Of a stretch of DNA of 5,057 bases, positions 1 to 5,004 are shown one piece after another (within the stretch, counting starts at the first letter, position 1; the number at the start of each line of letters is the position of its first letter). This stretch comes from Pirellulaceae bacterium. Its GTDB lineage: Bacteria > Planctomycetota > Planctomycetia > Pirellulales > Pirellulaceae. The position numbers and the translations under genes were made by a program. The notes below the pieces were generated by a model. The model was not told the DNA's origin and searched no databases. It worked only from the letters and a program-made list of their open reading frames with translations. The stretch covers positions 1 through 5,057 of the forward strand of contig JADLDX010000095.1 in NCBI GenBank assembly GCA_020846515.1, in the 5' to 3' direction.

Positions 1-569
1 GAGAAATTCTTTTGGAAATGACGTCCATGCAGGGCAGGCACATTCAGGGCATTACCGGGCCCGACTTGCGTGTGGGGCCTACGGTTAGTCGTGTTCTGTA
101 TCCAGTGTTTTTGCCCGAGTGGTTGGAAACAACGCGGACTTCTCGGATGGTCGTCAACGGTGTCGCTCAAGTGGCTGATCCACAGGGCAACTTGCGCTAC
201 AGTGTCTCTCGACAAAAAACGAGAATGGGATTTCTGCCAATCGGAGCGCTGCTGAAGATCACGACCGAACAATCAGAAATTGCCATCAAGCCGATGAGCC
301 GATTCGTAATTCCCGTGATCGTCCACCGCGATGCGTCCTTGGTCCAGCCGTTGACGTTGACGCTGGTAACGGACCAGCATGCAGCGTCCCCTTTTTCAGC
401 CGCATCCCAAAGTTATGCTCACGATATTTCGCGTTGTGAGTTTGCTATCGATATAAACACCACGCTGCTAACCAAGCCCGAATACCCACTGACGATCCGC
501 GCAACGCTGACCAAAGACGGTCAATATCCCGTCGTCTCGGAAACGACGGTCATAGTCAGCCAAAATTGA
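1..569 (+). CDS. C-terminal part of a large, probably secreted beta-rich protein (5' end outside window)
   Basis: The reading frame is open from the first bases to a TGA stop at 567-569, and no ATG or TTG near the left edge has a convincing ribosome binding site, so the gene very probably begins upstream. About 189 residues are visible. The sequence alternates hydrophobic and polar residues with many Val, Thr and Ile and few charged helices, as expected for beta-sandwich domains. A central stretch reads NGVAQVADPQGNLRYSV and then GFLPIGALLKI, followed by a segment resembling the 'IKPMSRFVIPVIVHRD' edge of Ig-like or pre-peptidase-type C-terminal domains. From memory, such endings occur in large exported planctomycete proteins, which is the basis for the placement; I cannot name the N-terminal catalytic part, if any. 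One Cys is present in the C-terminal half. No membrane anchor or sorting tail is visible at the C-terminus. Function of the whole protein is unknown. Confidence 0.72.
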   Translation, partial: EILLEMTSMQGRHIQGITGPDLRVGPTVSRVLYPVFLPEWLETTRTSRMVVNGVAQVADPQGNLRYSVSRQKTRMGFLPIGALLKITTEQSEIAIKPMSRFVIPVIVHRDASLVQPLTLTLVTDQHAASPFSAASQSYAHDISRCEFAIDINTTLLTKPEYPLTIRATLTKDGQYPVVSETTVIVSQN

Positions 570-571
570 GC

Positions 572-698
572 TCGTTTAACAGTCAGCCGCAGGCGTACCG
601 TACTATTCGTTTAACAGTCAGCCGCAGGCGTACTGTGTTTTTTGTTCCACCCTCAGCCGCAGGCCTACTGTATTCTGTTCCACCACCAGCCGCAGGCC
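572..698. repeat. Tandem array of four 'cagccgcaggc' repeat units
   Basis: The 11-base core cagccgcaggc occurs exactly at 584-594, 619-629, 654-664 and 687-697, giving periods of 35, 35 and 33. Units one and two are identical over 27 bases (572-598 and 607-633). Units three and four share a ttctgttccac/ttgttccac-like lead-in and the ending ggcctac rather than ggcgtac. The periods are not multiples of three, so this is not a protein-level repeat. It starts 3 bases after the stop of the upstream gene. It could be an intergenic repeat family of the genome or a source of 3'-end RNA structure for the upstream transcript. Confidence 0.85.
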
Positions 699-714
699 TA
701 CTTCTTCGGCCTGC
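692..714. other. Hairpin overlapping the fourth repeat unit
   Basis: gcaggcc at 692-698 is the exact reverse complement of ggcctgc at 708-714, leaving a 9-base loop. This gives a 7-bp GC-rich stem formed from the last tandem unit and the sequence just after it. No T-run follows, so a classical intrinsic terminator is not supported, though the structure could stabilise the 3' end of the upstream mRNA. Confidence 0.5.
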
Positions 715-739
715 CATGTATCAGCCATTGAACGAGCGA

Positions 740-752
740 GTACGCCTGAGGC
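740..752. repeat. Inverted copy of the tandem repeat end
   Basis: gtacgcctgaggc is the reverse complement of gcctcaggcgtac, which matches the end of repeat units one and two (gccgcaggcgtac at 586-598 and 621-633) at 12 of 13 positions. The array and this inverted copy could therefore pair in RNA or single-stranded DNA as alternative long-range stems. Confidence 0.55.
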
Positions 753-912
753 CCACTGTTGGGCAGCTTGTGCCACCAGCAGGTTCAGCCAAAGCTGCGA
801 AGCAGTAAGGCGGGTTAGCGCGACCCAAAGGTAGACATAGGGGTACGCAGACGGTATCTTGACGCAACCCGCGTAGGCTTCGACCCCAATCTATAGAAAG
901 TCCTGGTCACGT

Positions 913-1650
913 ATGCACTGGATTAATGCGACCGTCGAACGCAAAGTCGTTTGGGCGCCTGGCCTATTCACGCTTTCGATCTCTGCATCGTCGGTCGCAC
1001 CGTTCGAAGCGGGGCAGTTTCTGCAATTGGGTATAACGCTTGATGGAAAACGAGTCAATCGTCCGTACAGCGTGGCTTCGCCGTTTGGCTCGACGCTCGA
1101 ATTTTTTATCGTGTTAGTTGAGGATGGGCATTTGACTCCTCATCTATGGAAGTTGAACCCGGGCGACTCGGTTGAAGTATCTGAAAAAGCCGCCGGTAGT
1201 TTTACACTTAGCCATAGCCCCGATGCCAAGTCGCTCTGGTTGCTGGCCACCGGCACAGGCATCGCCCCGTACATCGCTATGTTGCGGACGGCCGAGCCTT
1301 GGCAAAGATATGAACGCATTATCTTTGTCCATGGTGTTCGGCATAAAAACGATTTGGCTTACCAATCAGAACTGGCATCTTATCGCGCTAAATATGGTGG
1401 ACGGTTCACGTCGATTTCAGTTGTCTCTCGAGAAGACGTGCCCGGATCACTCAGTGGACGTATCACCACCTGCATTGCCAATGGTTCATTGGAAAATTTG
1501 GCCGACCAGGCGTTGACGACTCAATCCTGTGTCATGATGTGCGGCAATCCAGATATGCTCAGCGAAACAGAAAAGATGCTCGAAGAACGCGGCTTGAAGC
1601 GACATCGAGCCAAAAGCCCCGGGCAAATTGTCGTCGAGCGCTATTGGTAA
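913..1650 (+). CDS. fpr: Ferredoxin/flavodoxin-NADP+ reductase (bacterial Fpr type)
   Basis: This flavoenzyme exchanges electrons between NADPH and ferredoxin or flavodoxin in the cytoplasm. The 245 residues match the length and whole layout of the E. coli Fpr type (about 248). An N-terminal FAD-binding barrel carries the RPYSV motif at 50-54 (binds the FAD phosphates) and AAGSFTL at 93-99. The NADP domain carries GTGIAP at 114-119, and CGNPDM at 210-215. The protein ends in VERYW, the aromatic C-terminus characteristic of this subfamily that stacks near the flavin. Arginines at 143 (in HGVRH), 173 (VSRE) and 183 (SLSGRI) lie where Fpr binds the 2'-phosphate of NADP, so NADPH preference is expected. 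The ATG at 913 gives an N-terminus aligned with Fpr; the upstream ribosome site is weak (agaaag at 895-900, rather far). It appears monocistronic, flanked by repeat-bearing gaps on both sides. Confidence 0.95.
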   Translation: MHWINATVERKVVWAPGLFTLSISASSVAPFEAGQFLQLGITLDGKRVNRPYSVASPFGSTLEFFIVLVEDGHLTPHLWKLNPGDSVEVSEKAAGSFTLSHSPDAKSLWLLATGTGIAPYIAMLRTAEPWQRYERIIFVHGVRHKNDLAYQSELASYRAKYGGRFTSISVVSREDVPGSLSGRITTCIANGSLENLADQALTTQSCVMMCGNPDMLSETEKMLEERGLKRHRAKSPGQIVVERYW

Positions 1651-1660
1651 GCCGGTATAT

Positions 1661-1785
1661 CTGTGAAGCATTTTAGAAGCGGAACGGCGCAAGCCGTCCG
1701 GTACATTCCCGGTAGTTATAGGAACCGGAGGGCTTGCGCCCAACCGCTGTAAATGCCGGGTTTCACGAGCAAACATGCTTCACAG
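1661..1785. repeat. Nested palindromic intergenic element (REP/MITE-like)
   Basis: Two inverted repeats are nested. The outer arms ctgtgaagcat (1661-1671) and atgcttcacag (1775-1785) are exact 11-base reverse complements. The inner arms 1678-1702 and 1724-1748 match as inverted repeats at 21 of 25 positions, including an uninterrupted ggcgcaagcc / ggcttgcgcc core, with a loop of about 21 bases. The element lies in the gap between convergent genes (fpr and the YkgJ-like gene), where a strong hairpin could end transcription from both sides. No target-site duplication is visible just outside 1661 and 1785, and no transposase is present. The 'gcgcaagcc' style of palindrome is, from memory, common in Pirellula-type planctomycete genomes. 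Confidence 0.82.
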
Positions 1786-1823
1786 CGTTGCAGTAAATCC
1801 CCAGCCTGGTTAGGCCGGAAGAA

Positions 1824-1848
1824 GACAGAAAAACGGCGGACAGAAAAA
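1824..1848. repeat. Short direct repeat gacagaaaaa, period 15
   Basis: gacagaaaaa occurs at 1824-1833 and 1839-1848, separated by cggcg, just past the 3' end of the minus-strand YkgJ-like gene. On the minus strand the region reads as two T-runs soon after the stop codon (the first within about 8 bases). I see no stem directly before it, so it is not a canonical terminator. I recall similar tandem 'gacagaaaaatg' phrases in planctomycete intergenic DNA, so it is probably a remnant of a dispersed repeat. Confidence 0.55.
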
Positions 1849-1857
1849 AATTGCCCG

Positions 1858-2295
1858 TCAGTCATCGTCCACATCCATAGAACTTCGGCGAGCCATCTCG
1901 ATCTGGGACAATGTGTAGAGCTTACCTTCTCCCGCGCCCGGACACACTTCGCAGGTCTTTTTCCAGGCTGACGGACTCCGCAGATTGGAATCCCAAAACG
2001 GCCAGGTACGACATTGGGATGGTCGAGCCGTATAGACCATACAACCGCGAGTCTGGGGATCCAAAAAGATGCAATCCCCATCGGAGTACTCAATCAGACT
2101 TTCCCGCGCACCAACTCGGCGGACAAACTTATCGCGAAATGCCGACTCGTCCATGCTCATCGCGCTGGCCATGGCCAGAATTTCAGCTGCGGTGACCCAC
2201 ACGTAACCGGGGGCACCACTGCAGCATTGTCCACATTGTGTACAAGTGAAACTCAGGCCGTCCTGATACCAAGGTCCATCTGTCTTGCCACGCAT
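1858..2295 (-). CDS. YkgJ/UPF0153-like CxxCxxCC cysteine-cluster protein
   Basis: The 145-residue product has the defining motif of the CxxCxxCC (PF03692, YkgJ) family: CTQCGQCC at 18-25 in an N-terminal context FTCTQCGQCCSG. Further conserved-looking cysteines follow in C75-IFLD, GC85MVY, RPSQC95RTWPFW and C115EVC118PG, a pattern typical of the family. The nine cysteines suggest a metal centre, zinc or an iron-sulfur cluster; the biochemical role of the family is poorly known. No signal peptide or membrane segment is seen, so it should be cytoplasmic. It ends in an acidic tail (DVDDD). The ATG at 2295-2293 leaves a short leader before the motif; a GCGGAAA sequence about 12 bases upstream is a weak ribosome site. 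It lies 93 bases downstream of the lipoprotein gene on the same strand and is convergent with fpr. Confidence 0.92.
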   Translation of the reverse strand: MRGKTDGPWYQDGLSFTCTQCGQCCSGAPGYVWVTAAEILAMASAMSMDESAFRDKFVRRVGARESLIEYSDGDCIFLDPQTRGCMVYTARPSQCRTWPFWDSNLRSPSAWKKTCEVCPGAGEGKLYTLSQIEMARRSSMDVDDD

Positions 2296-2388
2296 ACCGA
2301 ATGGTTTTCCGCTTGAGTGATTGCAAAGAAGTTATACGCGCTAACTAGTTTACCATCGCTCTTCGATATGTGCGGCCGCACAGCTGCA
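2296..2388 (-). other. Short gap between lipoprotein and YkgJ-like genes, with 14-bp palindrome
   Basis: A perfect 14-base palindrome, tgtgcggccgcaca, sits at 2369-2382, 6 bases past the lipoprotein stop codon in the transcribed direction. As RNA it could form a 5-bp stem with a ggcc loop, but no U-run follows, so it is at best a weak terminator or a 3'-end stabiliser. A TATAAC on the minus strand (2336-2331) resembles a -10 box for the YkgJ-like gene but lacks a good -35 partner. Whether the two genes are co-transcribed is undecided. Confidence 0.45.
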
Positions 2389-2694
2389 TTACTTGCCGGG
2401 TGCACCGATGGTTGGCAATTGGGGTACGCCTTGAGGAATCGTTTCAAAGGTTTGAACCGGTGCCGAGCCGATCACGCCATTGTCGATGTAGGTCTCACCA
2501 GCATGTGCCATGCCTTCGTCGTATGCGCCGTAACCACTGGCCGTGGGGCAGTTTTCGCAGCCGCCTTGCAGCGTAGGAGCCGGTGCACTGCAAAGTCCGT
2601 TGCATGGAGCACCGCGAAACAAATGTGGAAACCAACCGCGACCGCATCCGGTGGACATCGCCAACAACATTCCCAATACAAACAGCTTCTTCAT
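2389..2694 (-). CDS. Small cysteine-rich lipoprotein, planctomycete-type hypothetical
   Basis: The product has 101 residues when started at the ATG at 2694-2692, chosen because it places MKKLFVLGMLLAMSTGC at the N-terminus: a positively charged start, a hydrophobic core and a lipobox-like S-T-G-C with the lipid-bearing cysteine at 17. A GGGGAAA ribosome site lies at 2707-2701 with about 8 bases of spacing. The open frame extends upstream to 2886, but that extension would bury the signal peptide and looks noncoding. After the lipobox come an aromatic/basic patch (RGWFPHLFRG, 19-28), four cysteines in pairs (C31, C35 and C46, C49 as CENC), then a low-complexity Gly/Ala/Pro-rich tail without cysteines. 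The spacing of the lipobox residue at -3 (Ser) is slightly atypical. I recall similar short Cys-bearing lipoproteins from planctomycetes, but no function is known to me. It probably sits on the membrane facing the periplasm, where the cysteines could form disulfides or bind metal. Confidence 0.8.
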   Translation of the reverse strand: MKKLFVLGMLLAMSTGCGRGWFPHLFRGAPCNGLCSAPAPTLQGGCENCPTASGYGAYDEGMAHAGETYIDNGVIGSAPVQTFETIPQGVPQLPTIGAPGK

Positions 2695-2700
2695 GATTTG

Positions 2701-2707
2701 TTTCCCC
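2701..2707 (-). promoter_or_regulatory. Ribosome binding site deciding the lipoprotein start
   Basis: On the minus strand GGGGAAA lies about 8 bases before the ATG at 2694. It is the best Shine-Dalgarno match in the window and supports the 101-residue lipoprotein reading over the longer frame. Confidence 0.6.
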
Positions 2708-2753
2708 GTGTGCAAAGTTCGACTAAACAGCAGGTTCAATTCCTGGCCGAACA

Positions 2754-2781
2754 AATCTACGTTGCATATTTCGATGTGCAA
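2754..2781 (-). promoter_or_regulatory. Possible sigma-70-type promoter of the lipoprotein gene
   Basis: On the minus strand TTGCAC (2781-2776) and TAGATT (2759-2754) are separated by 16 bases, each matching four or five of the six consensus positions. The implied transcript start would give a leader of roughly 50 bases. Planctomycete promoters are poorly characterised, and this is only a pattern match. Confidence 0.25.
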
Positions 2782-2853
2782 ACGAAACATGATGAATTTT
2801 TGCAACGTCTCGCATGCTGACCAGTTGCATCGCCGATTCACTTCTAGACAGGC

Positions 2854-2879
2854 TGAAACGCCTCCCGGGAGGTGTTTCA
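2854..2879. other. 26-bp near-perfect palindrome in the divergent intergenic region
   Basis: The sequence from 2854 to 2879 is centred on cctcccgggagg (2861-2872) with flanks tgaaac and gtttca. It is self-complementary at every position except the pair 2860/2873, which is a G-T and would be a G-U wobble in plus-strand RNA. No T-run follows on either strand, so it is not a classical terminator. Its place between two divergent genes, about 160 bases from the lipoprotein start and 119 from the hydrolase start, would also suit an operator for a dimeric regulator. Confidence 0.7.
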
Positions 2880-2997
2880 CTACCACGCGTATGAGTAATT
2901 ACAATGGAATCGGTTATCGGGGTTGCCCAGTCGCCCAACCCAACCCCGACCACTATGGTTTCAATTCGTCACTTCAGGCCTTCCGGTTATTAGATTC

Positions 2998-4011
2998 ATG
3001 CTGTCAAGCACTCTTCAAATCTGGGCACAGCCAAACCTCGGGGTGGCGCGTTTTCACGCGATCCTGTCAATGCTCGCCATGGTCGCGATCTCTTTAGGCA
3101 GCGCCGCGACCAGCCCGTCTGCCCATGCCAACGATGTTCCACGATTGCGGAGTGGTGACGAACTATGGGAAGTCAGTAGTCGATGTCTGCCTGACTTGGG
3201 CAAATGTGTGACGTTGGATCCGGTTACCTTTCGAGTCACCCAGTTCCATTGCGCCCAGGGCTGGCGCACGACAGACGAGTCGGCTCTCAAGACCAGTTTT
3301 CAGTTGCAACCTGCCATGCGCACGATCATCTATGCGCACGGTAATTGGATGACTCAAGAAAATACGCGAGGTCGTGCTTCCTATGTTTATAACCGAGCGG
3401 CGCGTCGGGCTGACGAACCCATTCGGTTCATTATCTATTCATGGCCCAGTCAACGCGACGGTCGACCTCTGCGCGACGTTTACGAAAAAGCAGATCGCTC
3501 TAACATAGATACGTACTACTTCGGTCACTTTCTAAATCGTATTCCTGAAACCTCTCCGCTGGGAATCTTAGGTTTCAGCTTTGGCGGACGGGTTGTTGGC
3601 GGGGGGCTGCACCTGGTCAGCGGCGGACAATTGGAAGGTCGATCTACGCCCGTCTGGGGGACGCCACGACAAGTACATGTTAGTTTCGTAGCTCCCGCGT
3701 TTGATCGTACCTGGTTGGTAAGCGGCCGCGAGTATGGCATGGCCATGCAAAATGTTGAAAAGCTGGTCAATATTTATAATTCTCGTGACCCCGTGTTGCG
3801 TCGGGTCCGCTTTCTGGACAGAGTTTCCACACCCATCGCCGCCGGCTTTTCCGGCCTGGCCGATCCCAGGGCTACTCAGCCCTTGCAGGACGACCAGCGG
3901 ATTGCACAATATGATTGTGGCGACTCGGTCGGGACCTCACACGATGAAATGAACTACTATCAGCACTGTAGTGCCTACAACACGGCGCTCGACAACGTGC
4001 TTGGAAAGTGA
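2998..4011 (+). CDS. Secreted alpha/beta hydrolase (DUF900-like serine hydrolase)
   Basis: With the ATG at 2998 the product has 337 residues. The N-terminus carries a hydrophobic segment, AILSMLAMVAISLG, ending in SAHA before ND (cleavage after about residue 44), so export is likely. The catalytic domain shows IIYAHGNW (HG at 114-115, oxyanion loop), FIIYSWPSQRDG, the nucleophile elbow GFSFGG with Ser194, NSRDP with Asp264 and GTSHDE with His315: a complete, correctly ordered triad. The HG...YSWPS...GFSFGG arrangement resembles the DUF900 (PF05990) branch of alpha/beta hydrolases; substrate unknown. Five cysteines in the mature part could form disulfides. The start is uncertain: no good ribosome site exists at 2998, a GTG at 3043 gives a tidier signal peptide (VARFHAILSML...), and an open frame reaches back to a TTG at 2923. 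The stop overlaps the next gene's start. Confidence 0.88.
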   Translation: MLSSTLQIWAQPNLGVARFHAILSMLAMVAISLGSAATSPSAHANDVPRLRSGDELWEVSSRCLPDLGKCVTLDPVTFRVTQFHCAQGWRTTDESALKTSFQLQPAMRTIIYAHGNWMTQENTRGRASYVYNRAARRADEPIRFIIYSWPSQRDGRPLRDVYEKADRSNIDTYYFGHFLNRIPETSPLGILGFSFGGRVVGGGLHLVSGGQLEGRSTPVWGTPRQVHVSFVAPAFDRTWLVSGREYGMAMQNVEKLVNIYNSRDPVLRRVRFLDRVSTPIAAGFSGLADPRATQPLQDDQRIAQYDCGDSVGTSHDEMNYYQHCSAYNTALDNVLGK

Positions 4012-4997
4012 CGCATCGCACGATGCAATCTCCATTGGAACTGGCTGCCCATCCACGCATGGCGTTTTGTATGGGTGGCCTGTCCGTAAATAGCGCAACC
4101 TCTGACTCGCTCTACCAATCCACCGAAGCCCATTGGACTCCTCTGGCAAGCGTTTCTCTATCGCTGGAAGACTGGGGACTTGTTCAAGGGGCCACGCTGG
4201 TGGAACGTCTGCGCACTGTCGGCGGTAAGCCTCTAGACGTCGGTCCCCATTTGGATCGACTTCGAGATAGCGCCAAGGTGCTCGGCATCCAGTGGCCCGA
4301 TTGCTTGACCGAGTCGCTGGTTATGGAATGTGTTGAGCGCAATCGACCAGCCCACACGGCGGAAGATTTTGCCATCGTTATTTTGCTAACGCCCGGTCGA
4401 ACTGGCTCGCCAGCCGGCCAGCGCAGTCCGACTGTCATCGTGCATTCAGTCGACTTGCACTGGGCACAGTTGGCTCACTGGTATCGTTATGGTCAAGCGC
4501 TGATCACTGCCGACACTCGCAATGTACCTGGCGAGTGTTGGTCCACACACCTAAAGACGCGCAGCCGATTGCATTACTATTTGGCCGATCAAGCAGCGGC
4601 TCGCAGCTCTTTACCCTATGCCGGTGCGGCCATGCTCTCGATTGATGGCTATGTGACCGAATCCTCCGTGGCCAATATCCTGATGGTGGAGGCTGGCCAA
4701 CTAATTTCACCCCCCATTGATTCGGTGCTGCATGGCCTGAGTCTCAGACGCACACTTCGACTAGCCGAACAACTTGGTATCCCGATTGGATATCGACATA
4801 TCACACGGGCGGCTGCACAAGCCGCAGAAGCCCTCATGTTGACCGGCTCTTCGGGCTGCTTGTGGGCAGTTAGTCAGTTAGATGATACGATTTTCGCAGA
4901 TGCCACAACTCACTCCACCTTCAGCCGTTTGCGAGAGGCCTGGATAGAGGATGTGGGAATCGACTACGTATCGCAAGCTTACGCCGCCCTCGCGTAA
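4008..4997 (+). CDS. PLP-dependent aminotransferase class IV (BCAT / D-amino acid aminotransferase / PabC-like fold)
   Basis: The 329-residue product is a fold-type IV PLP enzyme, cytoplasmic, using an amino acid substrate by transamination or lyase chemistry. Visible family features are LSLEDWGLVQGATLVERLRT (51-70), HLDRLRDSAKVLGI (81-94, including the phosphate-binding Arg84), the Schiff-base lysine Lys183 in STHLKTRSRLHYYLAD, the ring-nitrogen Glu218 in GYVTESSVANIL, ISPPIDSVLHGLSLRRT (233-249, the usual 'TPP...L.GitR' segment) and EALMLTGSSG (274-283). The HLKTRSRLHYYLAD phrase looks like a planctomycete-type subgroup; I cannot choose between branched-chain, D-amino acid or aminodeoxychorismate substrates. 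The GTG start at 4008 overlaps the hydrolase TGA, suggesting translational coupling. ATG codons at 4023 and 4059 are alternatives, and the GGAAAG at 4003-4008 would serve 4023 with a long spacing. The first 40 or so residues look poorly conserved. Confidence 0.9.
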   Translation: MTHRTMQSPLELAAHPRMAFCMGGLSVNSATSDSLYQSTEAHWTPLASVSLSLEDWGLVQGATLVERLRTVGGKPLDVGPHLDRLRDSAKVLGIQWPDCLTESLVMECVERNRPAHTAEDFAIVILLTPGRTGSPAGQRSPTVIVHSVDLHWAQLAHWYRYGQALITADTRNVPGECWSTHLKTRSRLHYYLADQAAARSSLPYAGAAMLSIDGYVTESSVANILMVEAGQLISPPIDSVLHGLSLRRTLRLAEQLGIPIGYRHITRAAAQAAEALMLTGSSGCLWAVSQLDDTIFADATTHSTFSRLREAWIEDVGIDYVSQAYAALA

Positions 4998-5004
4998 CCG
5001 CTCA

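Larger units (their letters stand above)
570..912. other. Gene-free intergenic region upstream of fpr
   Basis: Apart from the tandem units, the hairpin and the inverted copy, this 343-base stretch shows no convincing gene. The open frame from 566 to 808 runs through the repeats, starts with TTG inside the preceding gene's stop region and has no ribosome binding site. The right part has a gcgggtt/aacccgc inverted pair (810-816 and 866-872). A TTGACG at 859-864 looks like a -35 box but has no -10 box at proper spacing; TATAGA at 892-897 is 27 bases away. I could not place the fpr promoter. Confidence 0.6.
2695..2997. other. Divergent intergenic region between lipoprotein and hydrolase genes
   Basis: Besides the ribosome site, the possible promoter and the palindrome, this roughly 300-base stretch holds repeated TTGCA/TGCAA half-sites at 2711-2715, 2762-2766, 2777-2781, 2801-2805 and 2825-2829. 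Two of them form an exact inverted pair, acgttgca (2759-2766) and tgcaacgt (2801-2808). Open frames crossing the region on both strands have Arg/Ser-rich or unstructured translations and no ribosome sites. I found no convincing plus-strand promoter for the hydrolase. Confidence 0.5.

Noticed and set aside
572..698. Possible CRISPR array
   Set aside because: Only four units, gaps of about 8 bases between the two longest identical units, units decay quickly, and no cas gene is present.
566..808. Open frame of 80 codons with repeated Pro-Pro-Ala-Ala-Gly-Leu phrases
   Set aside because: Starts at TTG overlapping the previous stop, has no ribosome site, and its internal similarity is only the nucleotide repeat read through; the repeat period is not a multiple of three.
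859..897. TTGACG and TATAGA as an fpr promoter
   Set aside because: The boxes are 27 bases apart, far more than the 16-18 expected for a sigma-70-type promoter.
1486..2093. Minus-strand frames of 96 and 125 codons over the fpr end and YkgJ-like gene
   Set aside because: They are shadows of genes with recognisable family motifs (fpr CGNPDM and the CxxCxxCC motif) and have no motif or ribosome site of their own.
2695..2886. N-terminal extension of the lipoprotein to a start at 2886
   Set aside because: It would place the signal peptide and lipobox at residues 65-81 and ignores the good ribosome site at 2707-2701; the extension has no recognisable sequence character.
2923..2997. TTG start adding 25 residues to the hydrolase
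   Set aside because: The extra residues (Pro/Arg-rich) would precede an already long signal-peptide region, and TTG starts are less common; ATG at 2998 or GTG at 3043 fit better.
2543..3097. 184-codon plus-strand open frame spanning the lipoprotein gene and the divergent region
   Set aside because: Lies antisense to a gene with a clear lipobox and ribosome site, then overlaps the hydrolase signal region; composition is Ser/Arg/Pro/Cys-rich without domain character.
3347..3357. ggatgactcaa identical to the last 11 bases of the window
   Set aside because: The copy at 3347 is inside the hydrolase gene and encodes the conserved-looking WMTQE segment; the match is short and best explained by chance.
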